Assembly (NCBI RefSeq): GCF_000982415.1
Contig: NZ_LANI01000033.1
Span: 1 to 54,550 of the forward strand
DNA length: 54,550 bases
Reading direction: 5' to 3'
Source: Kiloniella litopenaei
GTDB taxonomy: Bacteria; Pseudomonadota; Alphaproteobacteria; Kiloniellales; Kiloniellaceae
Position numbers and translations under genes: made by a program
Notes under the pieces: generated by a model
Databases searched by the model: none
What the model was told of the DNA's origin: nothing
What the model saw: the letters and a program-made list of their open reading frames with translations, nothing else
Part shown: piece after piece, positions 42,491-51,032 of the stretch
Position numbering within the stretch: the stretch's first letter is position 1
Layout of the letters: every line of letters begins with the position of its first letter

Positions 42491-42729
42491 GGTAATTTTC
42501 CCTTTTCGTGTTGATCCACCAGGTATCCGGCCCCTGCCCCAACAGCCCCGCCAATGACAGCGCCACAGGTTACACAACCACCAGTGACAGCAGTTCCAAC
42601 GACGCCAACACCAGTACCAATGGCACCACCGCTTAGAACCCGTTGTTGTGTATTTGATAGACCACTACAAGCACCTAGAAATAGTGTTGCTGCTGTAATG
42701 ATCACGAATTGCTGTTTTATTTTTGTCAT
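42487..42729 (-). CDS. Small glycine-zipper lipoprotein
   Basis: 80 aa. Lipoprotein signal peptide with lipobox LGAC (Cys at about residue 21), then a glycine-zipper region GGAIGTGVGVVGTAVTGG and AVIGGAVGAGAGYLV resembling OmpA-like or YMGG small lipoproteins that insert in the outer membrane. Polar C-terminus DQHEKGKLP. Role unknown; relatives are envelope-stress or structural lipoproteins. Confidence 0.82.
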   Translation of the reverse strand: MTKIKQQFVIITAATLFLGACSGLSNTQQRVLSGGAIGTGVGVVGTAVTGGCVTCGAVIGGAVGAGAGYLVDQHEKGKLP

Positions 42730-42906
42730 AACCCACCCATCAGATTTAATAGATAGGAATTGCTTATAAAGATAAGAGGCCGGGAAGTCGTGTAGCTAAT
42801 TTGGTAAACAAATGTGTTGAAAATGTGCCGTCTGGAAGTGTCTTACTTCTTAATACTTTGCATTCGCAGATATATAGCTTTTAATTTACCGAATGGCGCA
42901 AGTAAG

Positions 42907-44757
42907 ATGGTTTCTTACAATACTTTTATACAAGAAGTAACCGTGACCCATTCAAAAAGTCAGATAAGGTCTATGTTTTCGTTTGCTTATAAATTTTCCC
43001 GGCAAGTTTTCTGGGGGTGGATCTTTGTTCTTTCCAGTAGTGGTTTAGCCGTTGGTTTGGCAAGCTATTGGCTGGGGGCGTCGACAGTTTTGGAGCTTCG
43101 CGGCACTTCCAAGGAACGATTAAGCCTTTATGAGTCTAACCTTCTGGGGGAATTAGATAAATATAGATACCTTCCCTTTGTGTTGTCGGGAAATGAAGAT
43201 GTAAAAGATCTTTTGACGACCTTTTCGAGTGATACTTTCTTTGCAAACAAAGTTAGTAGATATCTTGCGGAAACGAATAATAAAGCTGAGGCCAATGTTC
43301 TGTATATTATGGACAAACAGGGAAATACACTGGCGTCATCAAATTGGCAGGATAAAACCAGTTTTGTCGGACATAATTATTCCTTTAGGCCATACTTTCA
43401 GGATGCCATAGAAGGTCGTGAAGGCCGTTTTTTTGCAATCGGTACAATATCCGGTATTCCCGGTTTTTTTATGTCTCATCCCGTATACGAAGATAACAGT
43501 ATTATCGGGGTGACAGTTGTAAAAGTTAACCTGACCCCTTTACAACAACAATGGAATGATGGTGGTGAGAATCTCTTGATTACCGATGAAAACGGAATCA
43601 TTTTTTTGGCTAGTAAAAAAGATTGGTTATACAAAAGCTTACGCCATATTCCTGATGATCAGATAGAAAAGCTGAGACGTATTAAACAGTACGGAGATTC
43701 AACCTTTGAAATCCTTGATACGAGTAAATCGAGTTTAGTTGGGGATATTGCAACGGAGATTGAAGGTAAAAAATATCTGGAAACTATTCAGGATATTGAA
43801 AACACGAATTGGAAAATTCACTATCTTGTCTCAATCAGTCCGGTTACTGAAAATCAAAGAACAATAATTGCTATTGGTATTGGTGTGATCATTTCATTAC
43901 TTGTTCTTGCTCTGTTTATAAGAGAACGAGGTCAGAAAGTTTTATCCACCCGCAGGGCTTTGGAAGCTGAAAAAATGGAAGTTATGAACCGTCAGCTTGA
44001 AATGGAAATTGAAGAAAGAAGAAGAACTGAAAAAGAACTAAGGGCTGCTCAAGATGGGTTGGTACAGGCAGGAAAACTGGCTGCATTAGGGCAAATGTCA
44101 GCTGCAATTACCTATGAAATAAATCAACCGATTGCTGCGATACAGGATAATGTTTTAAATTGTGGCACATTCCTTAATAAGAATGATGATCAGGGTTTGG
44201 ATCGATCGTTAACAGAAATCTCGTCTTTGACTGAAAAAATGGGAATGATTACAGGCCAATTAAAAAATTTCGCTCGCAAATCTTCTTTAAAAGTACAATC
44301 AGTTGATATCGAAAAAGCAATAAGAAAGGCATCTCATTTGGTGCAACCTGTTTTGAAGACTGAGGGTATTCAGGTCTTGATCAGTACTGCTGCGGAAAGA
44401 ATGTTGATTTCTGGTGATGAGATAAGGTTAGAACAAGTCTTTGTTAATCTGTATAGAAATGCCATTGATGCAATGCAAGCTATTGAGGGCAAGAAAGTTA
44501 TAAGTGTTGATGCCTCTATTATCGGGGATTATGTAAAAGTGGTTGTTTCAGATACGGGTACAGGATTTGAAGAACATGTTCTAAGCAAACTTTATGATCC
44601 TTTTTTTACGACAAAATCGAATAAAGAAAGCCTGGGGCTTGGCCTGTCGATTACCTATGGCATTATAAAAGACTTAAAGGGCGAGATACAGGCGTCTAAT
44701 CGTGCAGAGGGTGGAGCATGTTTTGTTCTGTCTTTCCCCCGTTTTATTGAAAAGTAG
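42907..44757 (+). CDS. dctB: DctB-like sensor histidine kinase with altered H-box
   Basis: About 616 aa (ATG 42907; GTG 42814 or 42943 are alternatives). TM1 near residues 38-58, a periplasmic Cache sensor with the DctB block YSFRPYFQDAIEGREGRFFAIG, TM2 near 318-338, a coiled coil, then the kinase core. The H-box reads AAITYEINQPIAAIQ: Tyr (codon TAT, 44113-44115, about residue 403) stands where family members have His (HEINQP). The catalytic domain looks intact: VNLYRNAIDAM (N box), DTGTGFEEHVLSKLYDPFFTTK (G1/F) and SLGLGLSITYGI (G2). So ATP binding is expected but His autophosphorylation is not. DctD follows nine bases on. Confidence 0.88.
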   Translation: MVSYNTFIQEVTVTHSKSQIRSMFSFAYKFSRQVFWGWIFVLSSSGLAVGLASYWLGASTVLELRGTSKERLSLYESNLLGELDKYRYLPFVLSGNEDVKDLLTTFSSDTFFANKVSRYLAETNNKAEANVLYIMDKQGNTLASSNWQDKTSFVGHNYSFRPYFQDAIEGREGRFFAIGTISGIPGFFMSHPVYEDNSIIGVTVVKVNLTPLQQQWNDGGENLLITDENGIIFLASKKDWLYKSLRHIPDDQIEKLRRIKQYGDSTFEILDTSKSSLVGDIATEIEGKKYLETIQDIENTNWKIHYLVSISPVTENQRTIIAIGIGVIISLLVLALFIRERGQKVLSTRRALEAEKMEVMNRQLEMEIEERRRTEKELRAAQDGLVQAGKLAALGQMSAAITYEINQPIAAIQDNVLNCGTFLNKNDDQGLDRSLTEISSLTEKMGMITGQLKNFARKSSLKVQSVDIEKAIRKASHLVQPVLKTEGIQVLISTAAERMLISGDEIRLEQVFVNLYRNAIDAMQAIEGKKVISVDASIIGDYVKVVVSDTGTGFEEHVLSKLYDPFFTTKSNKESLGLGLSITYGIIKDLKGEIQASNRAEGGACFVLSFPRFIEK

Positions 44758-44766
44758 ATCTTATAA

Positions 44767-46164
44767 ATGGCACAAGTTGAAGAGCAAAACGATCAAGCCA
44801 TCATTGATGGGCCAGTCATGCTGATTGATGATGAAAGAGCAATAAGAGTATCGACGAAACAATGGCTTGAATTAGCTGGCCACTCTGAAATTGAAGATTT
44901 CCAAGATGCACGATCTGCCCTCGAAAACTTAAATTGGCATTATCAGGGGATTGTAATTTCTGATGTTAAGATGCCGGGAATGGATGGTCTTTCCTTGCTA
45001 CGGGAGGTAAAAAATATTGATGCAAATATTCCTGTGGTTCTGGTGACAGGACACGGGGATGTTTCTATGGCTGTAGAGGCCATGAGGAATGGCGCGTATG
45101 ATTTTATTGAAAAGCCATTTGAACCTGAACATCTATTGGACATTGTCAGAAGGGCCTTGGAAAAGCGTGCTCTGGTACTGGATAACCGCGCGCTAAAACG
45201 CGATCTTGTGGCGGCTGAGGGCTTGGATGCACGCCTGGTCGGGGCCAATCCAATCATGCGAGCTCTTAAACGGGATATTATTGACATTGCACCGACAAGT
45301 GCATCTATCCTTATTCAGGGAGAAACTGGCAGTGGTAAAGAGGTTGTTGCCAGTTGCCTTCATGAATTTGGTGAAAACCCAAGCGGAAATTTTGTTGCTG
45401 TTAACTGTGCTGCCATTCCCGAACAAATGGCCGAAAGCGAGTTTTTTGGCCATGAAAAAGGGGCTTTTACCGGGGCACAATCCAGACGAATGGGGAAATT
45501 GGAAGCGGCAAATGGCGGTACGTTGTTTCTTGATGAATTATCTTCCATGCCTATGGACTTACAGGCAAAATTATTAAGAGCATTAGAGGAACGTAAAGTT
45601 ACACCCTTGGGTGGGAATGTTGCAAAGCCAGTTCAGTTTCGGTTAATCGCGGCCCTTCAGGAGCCACCGGAAGAAGCAATCGCCTCTGGTCGTTTACGTG
45701 AAGACCTTTACTATCGTATCGCGACTTTTGTAATGGCGATCCCGCCTCTTCGGGCGCGCAAGGATGATTTGCCTATTTTATTCAGGCTTCTGGCAAAACG
45801 TGCTGCTGAAACATTTGGACGTGAAATTGAAATGCCAGGTCCGGAGGGAATAGCAAGTCTTATGGCCCACAATTGGCCAGGGAACGTTCGCGAATTGCGA
45901 AATGCAGCGGAACGTTACGCCCTTTCTACACGGCCACCAGAAGAAAAGCTTTCAATCATTTTAAATAGCGAAAAGGAAAGTCAGACAAAGACATCTCTAC
46001 CCCTTACAGAGCAAGTTCGCCTGTTTGAGCGCAATGTTATTTTTGCTTCTTTGGGACGACATAAAGGAAATGTATCAGCGGTGATTGAGGAGCTTTCTAT
46101 TCCCAGACGTACCCTGAATGAAAAAATGGCTAAATATAATTTGAAACGAAGCGATCATGAGTAG
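44767..46164 (+). CDS. dctD: DctD-like sigma-54-dependent response regulator
   Basis: 465 aa. Receiver domain at about residues 15-130 with D21/D22, phosphoacceptor D66, T94 and K116 all present. The AAA+ domain (about 150-380) has Walker A GETGSGKE, GAFTGA loop in GHEKGAFTGAQ for sigma-54 contact, and LFLDELSSM. A Fis-type DNA-binding helix-turn-helix ends it (GRHKGNVSAVIEELSIPRRTLNEKM). It should activate the sigma-54 promoter upstream of dctP. Confidence 0.95.
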   Translation: MAQVEEQNDQAIIDGPVMLIDDERAIRVSTKQWLELAGHSEIEDFQDARSALENLNWHYQGIVISDVKMPGMDGLSLLREVKNIDANIPVVLVTGHGDVSMAVEAMRNGAYDFIEKPFEPEHLLDIVRRALEKRALVLDNRALKRDLVAAEGLDARLVGANPIMRALKRDIIDIAPTSASILIQGETGSGKEVVASCLHEFGENPSGNFVAVNCAAIPEQMAESEFFGHEKGAFTGAQSRRMGKLEAANGGTLFLDELSSMPMDLQAKLLRALEERKVTPLGGNVAKPVQFRLIAALQEPPEEAIASGRLREDLYYRIATFVMAIPPLRARKDDLPILFRLLAKRAAETFGREIEMPGPEGIASLMAHNWPGNVRELRNAAERYALSTRPPEEKLSIILNSEKESQTKTSLPLTEQVRLFERNVIFASLGRHKGNVSAVIEELSIPRRTLNEKMAKYNLKRSDHE

Positions 46165-46196
46165 GCTTTGAGCTCATGCCGCTAAAACATAATTGG

Positions 46197-46247
46197 TCGG
46201 CGGATTTTTGCCGATGTATTATTTGTTGCTCGGCGGGTATTTGCTAG
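46197..46247 (+). promoter_or_regulatory. Two direct repeats upstream of dctP, candidate DctD binding sites
   Basis: TCGGCGGATTTTTGCCGA (46197-46214) and TCGGCGGGTATTTGCTAG (46230-46247) share 14 of 18 bases and are 33 bp apart, about three helix turns. They lie 61-111 bases upstream of the sigma-54 -24 element. The first copy is also a small dyad (TCGGC/GCCGA) and could double as a weak dctD terminator. Confidence 0.55.
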
Positions 46248-46305
46248 CCTTTTTATACGCATTAAAATTATTTAATATATATCAATTGGTTACAAAAATA
46301 TTAAA

Positions 46306-46322
46306 CTGGCATATACTTTGCT
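46306..46322 (+). promoter_or_regulatory. Sigma-54 promoter of dctPQM
   Basis: CTGGCATATACTTTGCT fits the consensus YTGGCACG-N4-TTGCW with GG (46308-46309) and GC (46320-46321) exactly 10 bases apart. Transcription would start near 46333, giving an 85-base leader with GGAGG in front of the dctP ATG. Confidence 0.85.
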
Positions 46323-46417
46323 GATATACTTACCGGTAATGAAGTGATCGTTATCTACAAAGTTCTTTGTAGTTTCAGTGTATAAAAATAATAATTTTAT
46401 CCTATGGGAGGATACTC

Positions 46418-47398
46418 ATGCGTAAACTTACTCTTCTTATGGCAGCTGCAGGTGTTGCTTTGACGGCTTTTGCTGCACAGGCAGAACCTATCATCATTAA
46501 GTTAAGTCACGTAACAAAAGAAACAGGTCATCCAAAAGGGGAAGCTGCGGCACTTTTTGCCAAGCGGGTTAATGAAGAGCTTGCCGGTAAAGTGGAAGTA
46601 CAGGTTTATCCAAATTCGACACTTTATAACGATGATAAAGCTTTGGAAGCGCTACTACTTGGTGATTTGCAAATGGCTGCACCTTCACTTTCAAAGTTTG
46701 AAAAATATACAAAGAAATATCGTATTTTTGATCTACCATTCCTGTTTGATAACATTCAGGCTGTAGATCGCTTCCAGAATAGTGATAAGGGGCGCGAACT
46801 TCTTGGCGCAATGGAAGATCGTGGTCTGCGTGCCCTTGGCTATTGGCATAATGGCATGAAGCAAATTTCAGCAAACAAGCCTTTGATCAAGCCTGAAGAT
46901 GCCGAAGGTCTAAAGTTCCGTGTTCAGACATCTGATGTTCTGGTTGCGAACTTTAAAACACTTGGCGCAAACCCACAGAAAATGGCTTTTAGTGAAGTAT
47001 ACGGTGCTTTGCAACAGGGCGTTGTTGATGGGCAAGAGAATACTTGGTCAAACATCTATACCAAAAAATTCTATGAAGTTCAGGACGGAATTACCGAAAG
47101 TAACCACGGTATCCTTGATTACCTAATTGTGACTTCATCAGAGTTTTGGGATGGTCTTCCTGCTGATATCCGTGCTGATCTAGAGCGTATTCTTGCCGAA
47201 GTATCTCAGGAACGTAATTCTATTTCTGCCGAGATCAACCAAGCCAATAAACAAAAAGTAATTGATGCTGGTGGTGTTGTCCGGACACTAACAGCTGAGC
47301 AGAAAGCTGAATGGCGTAAGAAACTGGCTCCTGTCTGGGAAGAGTTTTCTGGTGATATCGGTCAAGATATGATCGATGCTGCCCTTGCTTCAAACTAA
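46418..47398 (+). CDS. dctP: TRAP transporter solute-binding protein DctP
   Basis: 326 aa. Sec signal peptide (residues 1-22, cut after AQA). Mature part: IKLSHVTKETGHPKGEAAALFAKRVNE, KFRVQTSDVLVANFKTLGANPQKMAFSEVYGALQQGVVDGQENTWSNI, containing the conserved Arg (in FRVQ) that binds the ligand carboxylate and the QGVVDGQEN motif. Typical ligands are C4-dicarboxylates, consistent with DctBD next door. GGGAGGA precedes the start. Confidence 0.95.
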   Translation: MRKLTLLMAAAGVALTAFAAQAEPIIIKLSHVTKETGHPKGEAAALFAKRVNEELAGKVEVQVYPNSTLYNDDKALEALLLGDLQMAAPSLSKFEKYTKKYRIFDLPFLFDNIQAVDRFQNSDKGRELLGAMEDRGLRALGYWHNGMKQISANKPLIKPEDAEGLKFRVQTSDVLVANFKTLGANPQKMAFSEVYGALQQGVVDGQENTWSNIYTKKFYEVQDGITESNHGILDYLIVTSSEFWDGLPADIRADLERILAEVSQERNSISAEINQANKQKVIDAGGVVRTLTAEQKAEWRKKLAPVWEEFSGDIGQDMIDAALASN

Positions 47399-47437
47399 TC
47401 CAAGTTTGATCTGAAAATCGTTTGATTTCTCAAATAT

Positions 47438-47470
47438 AGGGGCTTACTGGCATCAGTTAAGCCCCTTTTA
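47438..47470 (+). terminator. Leaky terminator-like hairpin between dctP and dctQ
   Basis: Stem AGGGGCTTACTG / CAGTTAAGCCCCT (one bulged T) with a GCAT loop followed by TTTTATTAT, 39 bases after the dctP stop. It probably ends most dctP transcripts while allowing some read-through to dctQM. Confidence 0.82.
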
Positions 47471-47490
47471 TTATCTGGAAGCAAAATCCC

Positions 47491-48033
47491 ATGAGCAAAT
47501 TTATTACGCAAATTGAGGAAAGCTTTATCTCCCTACTTATGGCAGCGATGGTTCTGGTCACCTTTTCGCAAGTCGTAGCCCGATATGTTTTTAACAGTGG
47601 GGCTTTGTGGGCGTTGGAGCTAACAACCTATTTATTCGCATGGCTTGTTATCTTTGGTATTTCGTATGGTGTGAAAACCCATATCCATATTGGTGTCGAT
47701 GCCTTCGTAAAGTTATTCAAGACCCCAATTCAACGGATTTTTGGCTTGTTAGCCGTAACGGCATCCGTCATTTACGCAGGTATTATGTTCTATGGGGGAT
47801 GGATCTATGTTGGCAAGTTAAAAAGAGTTGGTATTGAAACCCATGATATGCCAATTCAAAAATGGCTTTTCCTATCTATTTTGGTCATTGGAATGGGGCT
47901 TGCGATCTTTCGCCTGCTTCAGGCTTTTTGGGCGATCCTCACCGCGAAAGATGATTTTTCTATTCTTGGGGATGAAAGTAAGGATGCAATAGAACAGTTT
48001 ATGGACGAAGATAAGAATGAGGAACAGAAATAA
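47491..48033 (+). CDS. dctQ: TRAP transporter small permease DctQ
   Basis: 180 aa, four hydrophobic helices. Family blocks MVLVTFSQVVARYVFNSGALWALELTTYLFAWLVIFG and KTHIHIGVDAFVKLF. The acidic C-terminal tail (last about 20 residues, rich in Glu/Asp) is cytoplasmic. The stop overlaps the dctM start by one base (TAATG). Confidence 0.95.
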   Translation: MSKFITQIEESFISLLMAAMVLVTFSQVVARYVFNSGALWALELTTYLFAWLVIFGISYGVKTHIHIGVDAFVKLFKTPIQRIFGLLAVTASVIYAGIMFYGGWIYVGKLKRVGIETHDMPIQKWLFLSILVIGMGLAIFRLLQAFWAILTAKDDFSILGDESKDAIEQFMDEDKNEEQK

Positions 48034-49394
48034 TGGCTATTCTTGTTCTCTTTACGCTGTTGTTCCTTTTGCTTTTGGTGGGGACACCTATTGCATTTTC
48101 TCTTGGGTTGGCAAGTCTGACGACAATCATTTTCTTCTCGAATGACTCCCTTGGTTCCATCTCGCTCAAGTTCTTTGAGACCATGGAACATTACACCTTC
48201 TTGGCGATACCTTTCTTTATTCTGTCATCGGCCTTTCTTTCAACCGGGGGTGTGGCCCGTCGATTGATCCGTTTTGCGATGGACTGTGTGGGGCACCTGC
48301 AAGGTGGTATGGCAATGGCGTCGGTCTTGGCCTGTATGTTGTTTGCTGCTGTTTCAGGTTCTTCTCCGGCTACTGTTGTTGCTATCGGTTCTATTGTGAT
48401 TGCGGGTATGCAAAAGGCCGGGTACTCGAAAGAATTTGCTGCGGGTGTTATCTGTAATGCAGGCACTCTTGGTATCCTGATCCCCCCCTCTATTGTGATG
48501 GTGGTTTATGCTGCTGCAACTGATGTATCTGTTGGGCGCATGTTCATGGCTGGTGTTATTCCCGGGTTGATTGCTGGCTTAATGCTGATGATTGGCATTT
48601 ACGTGGCAGCCCGGGTCAAGAAGCTCCCACGTCTTCCAAAAGCATCTGGTGCAGAAGTCTTTGCTGCCTTTGGGGATGCGATTTGGGGATTGATGCTTAT
48701 CGTGATTATTATGGGCGGTATCTACGGAGGTATCTTCACCCCGACCGAAGCGGCGGCTGTTGCCTCTGTCTATGCCTTCGTAATCGCGGTTTTTGTCTAT
48801 CGCGATATGGGACCGCTTAAAGGGCGTGATGCTTCTGATCTCGGCGTGAGTGATTATTTGATCGCTATTCCCAAAAGTGTGTTTGACGCAGATGTTCGCA
48901 AGACAATTCTGGAAGCATCTAAAGTAACAATCATGTTGCTATTCATTGTGGCCAACGCAATGCTGTTTGCTCATGTGCTGACAACCGAGCGTATTCCTCA
49001 AACCATTACCAATGCGATTCTCGAAGCTGGCCTAGAGCCATGGATGTTCCTGATTGTTGTGAATATTCTTTTGCTTATTGCCGGGAACTTTATGGAGCCA
49101 TCAGCTATCTTGTTGATTATGGCCCCTATCTTGTTCCCGATTGCCATGCAGCTTGGTATTGATCCTATTCATCTGGGGATCATTATGGTTGTTAATATGG
49201 AAATCGGTATGATTACGCCACCCGTTGGCCTCAACCTTTTTGTGACGGCGGGTATCACGGGAATGCCAATTCTCAAGGTCGTAAAGGCAGCCCTGCCTTG
49301 GTTGATGATTTTGCTGGTCTTCCTGATATTGATTACCTATGTACCTATCATCTCTACTTTCTTGCCGGATCTTGTATACGGCGCTCAGAAGTAG
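48033..49394 (+). CDS. dctM: TRAP transporter large permease DctM
   Basis: 453 aa, about 12 membrane segments. Family blocks include IPFFILSSAFLSTGGVARRLIRFA, GSSPATVVAIGSIV, AAGVICNAGTLGILIPPSIVMVVYA and IGMITPPVGLNLFV. It is the Na+-coupled transport subunit working with DctP and DctQ. A terminator follows. Confidence 0.96.
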   Translation: MAILVLFTLLFLLLLVGTPIAFSLGLASLTTIIFFSNDSLGSISLKFFETMEHYTFLAIPFFILSSAFLSTGGVARRLIRFAMDCVGHLQGGMAMASVLACMLFAAVSGSSPATVVAIGSIVIAGMQKAGYSKEFAAGVICNAGTLGILIPPSIVMVVYAAATDVSVGRMFMAGVIPGLIAGLMLMIGIYVAARVKKLPRLPKASGAEVFAAFGDAIWGLMLIVIIMGGIYGGIFTPTEAAAVASVYAFVIAVFVYRDMGPLKGRDASDLGVSDYLIAIPKSVFDADVRKTILEASKVTIMLLFIVANAMLFAHVLTTERIPQTITNAILEAGLEPWMFLIVVNILLLIAGNFMEPSAILLIMAPILFPIAMQLGIDPIHLGIIMVVNMEIGMITPPVGLNLFVTAGITGMPILKVVKAALPWLMILLVFLILITYVPIISTFLPDLVYGAQK

Positions 49395-49401
49395 CATGTA
49401 G

Positions 49402-49430
49402 AAAGGAGAGCGTAACTGCTCTCCTTTTTT
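49402..49430 (+). terminator. Rho-independent terminator of dctPQM
   Basis: Stem AAAGGAGAGC / GCTCTCCTTT with loop GTAACT followed by a T-run. Confidence 0.93.
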
Positions 49431-49470
49431 ATGAACCTTCCTAATCTGTATCTTCAGGGATGATAAATTC

Positions 49471-49920
49471 ATGGAAATGACTGGCCGCTACATAATTAAC
49501 GCACCAAAAGACAAGGTGTGGACGGCAATGAATGATCCCCAAGTCTTAAAGCAGGCTATCCCGCGTTGCGATGAAGCCATTCGGCATACCGATACAGAAT
49601 TCACAGCCGTGTTTTCTTTTAAGCTGGGTTTTATCAAGCCCCGCCTTGAAAGCCTGATTTCACTATCAGATATTAATGCGCCCAACTCGTATGTCATGAC
49701 GGCAGAAGGAAAAGGTAAACTGGCTGGATTGGCCAAGGGGCGGGCTGATGTCACGCTTCATGCGCAAGAAAATAATAAAACCCTGTTGGAGTTTCATGCC
49801 AGTGGAGATATGCAGGGAACAATTGCAGAGATGGCTTCCAAGTTAGTCACGAAAACAGCACAAAAACTTGCAGATGACTTTTTTACACGGTTTGACGAAG
49901 TCGTAAGCAAAGAAGCCTAG
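49471..49920 (+). CDS. CoxG-like SRPBCC domain protein
   Basis: 149 aa, one SRPBCC (START-like) lipid/ligand-binding fold. MEMTGRYIINAPKDKVWTAMNDPQVLKQAIPRCDEA is the characteristic start of the CO dehydrogenase subunit G (CoxG) family. No coxLMS genes are in the window, so the annotation by name would mislead. CoxG anchors CO dehydrogenase to the membrane, but many family members are unlinked to it. It lies after the dctPQM terminator and converges on an alpha/beta hydrolase. Confidence 0.9.
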   Translation: MEMTGRYIINAPKDKVWTAMNDPQVLKQAIPRCDEAIRHTDTEFTAVFSFKLGFIKPRLESLISLSDINAPNSYVMTAEGKGKLAGLAKGRADVTLHAQENNKTLLEFHASGDMQGTIAEMASKLVTKTAQKLADDFFTRFDEVVSKEA

Positions 49921-49933
49921 TATTGTTTTCTTA

Positions 49934-50809
49934 TTATTGCGTTTCCATTTTGTTATCTGCTTTCTGGTTCTTAGCTTTCTGGTTCTCTGGGGGCATTACG
50001 TATTTATCCAGGAAAGCCATAACGTCTTTTGCTGCACCATGATCATAAAGGTCCATATGGAACCCCTTTTCAAAGAATGCGGCCTGTTTTTCACTCTGAA
50101 TTGCATCTAAAAGTTTGCGTGAAAATTGAACAGGAATAACACCGTCTTTTTCACCATGGAAAATAAAAACGGGCGCTTTGACATTTTTAATTGCTTCGTG
50201 GGATTGCCATTTGTCTTTCAAGAGAAATCTTGCGGGTAAAAACCAGTATTTTGATTGGGCCACATCGGCAATAGAACTATAGGGAGCTTCCAGTATAACA
50301 GCCTTGACTTCATGCTTAGAGGCAAGCCATACGGCCATTCCTGTTCCCAAAGATTCTCCGTACATTATTAGTTGTTCGTCGGTATAGCCTTGGCCCTTTA
50401 ACCAATTCATCACATCCATACCGTCGCTTTTAAAAGCTTGCTCCGAAGGGGTTCCGGCATGGCCGGCGTATCCCCGGTATTCTACTTGAAACAAGCCGTA
50501 CCCAAGTTCCGTCAAATAAGAGAGCTTTGCCAATCTGTCGCCTGTATGCCCTGCGTTACCATGGAAGGCAACAATCACTGGATAATCGGGTTTTGTGGCT
50601 GGTTGATACCAATGGGTTAATTCTATGCCATCAGATGAAGTCAGGGTAATTTCCTGTACCCCTGCCCCGCCGTACAATTCTGGTTTTGCGCGTATTTCCG
50701 ATCCTGGATAAACCAGCTTTGTTTGCAACAAATACATTCCAACCAGTACCAGTGTGTAGAAGGTCGCTGCAAAAATAATAAAGTTCATTAACAGGCTCCT
50801 GAGGCGCAT
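49934..50809 (-). CDS. Membrane-anchored alpha/beta hydrolase (BEM46/YfhR type)
   Basis: 291 aa. An N-terminal hydrophobic helix (residues about 9-28) probably anchors it in the inner membrane. The fold's nucleophile elbow is GESLG (Ser at about residue 152), with VAFHGNAGHTGDR as the oxyanion-loop block, GEKDGVIP for the Asp and GFHMDLYDH for the catalytic His. The C-terminal tail contains an imperfect five-residue repeat (NQKAK, NQKAD) from a 15-bp DNA duplication. Substrate unknown. Confidence 0.88.
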   Translation of the reverse strand: MRLRSLLMNFIIFAATFYTLVLVGMYLLQTKLVYPGSEIRAKPELYGGAGVQEITLTSSDGIELTHWYQPATKPDYPVIVAFHGNAGHTGDRLAKLSYLTELGYGLFQVEYRGYAGHAGTPSEQAFKSDGMDVMNWLKGQGYTDEQLIMYGESLGTGMAVWLASKHEVKAVILEAPYSSIADVAQSKYWFLPARFLLKDKWQSHEAIKNVKAPVFIFHGEKDGVIPVQFSRKLLDAIQSEKQAAFFEKGFHMDLYDHGAAKDVMAFLDKYVMPPENQKAKNQKADNKMETQ

Positions 50810-50843
50810 ACCAATACCTTGTTTAAAATACCTTTAGATCAGT

Positions 50844-50933
50844 ACGTCATATTCACAAATTTTTATATAGTGTCTGAACGACAAATGTTGTCGGGAAATG
50901 ACATGACATAATTGTGACTATAACGTCATACTC
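50844..50933. promoter_or_regulatory. Repeat-rich regulatory region before the formaldehyde genes
   Basis: ACGTCATATTC (50844-50854) is repeated as ACGTCATACTC (50923-50933), 79 bp apart, and a 15-bp dyad CGACAA-ATG-TTGTCG occupies 50879-50893. These lie between the divergent hydrolase and class III ADH genes and may be regulator sites. No formaldehyde regulator gene (such as frmR) is adjacent. Confidence 0.4.
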
Positions 50934-51032
50934 TATATTGATTAATTCCTTATTGCCATCTATGGCAGTCGTGTTAATGAATAAACCGAGATAAAAGCTT
51001 AATTTACCTAATTCATCAGGGAGTGATAGATT

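Noticed and set aside
45206-45577. 123-codon frame inside dctD
   Set aside because: It shadows the AAA+ domain in another frame.
49471-49920. Annotating a CO dehydrogenase subunit
   Set aside because: Only the CoxG-like SRPBCC fold is seen; the catalytic subunits are absent from the window.
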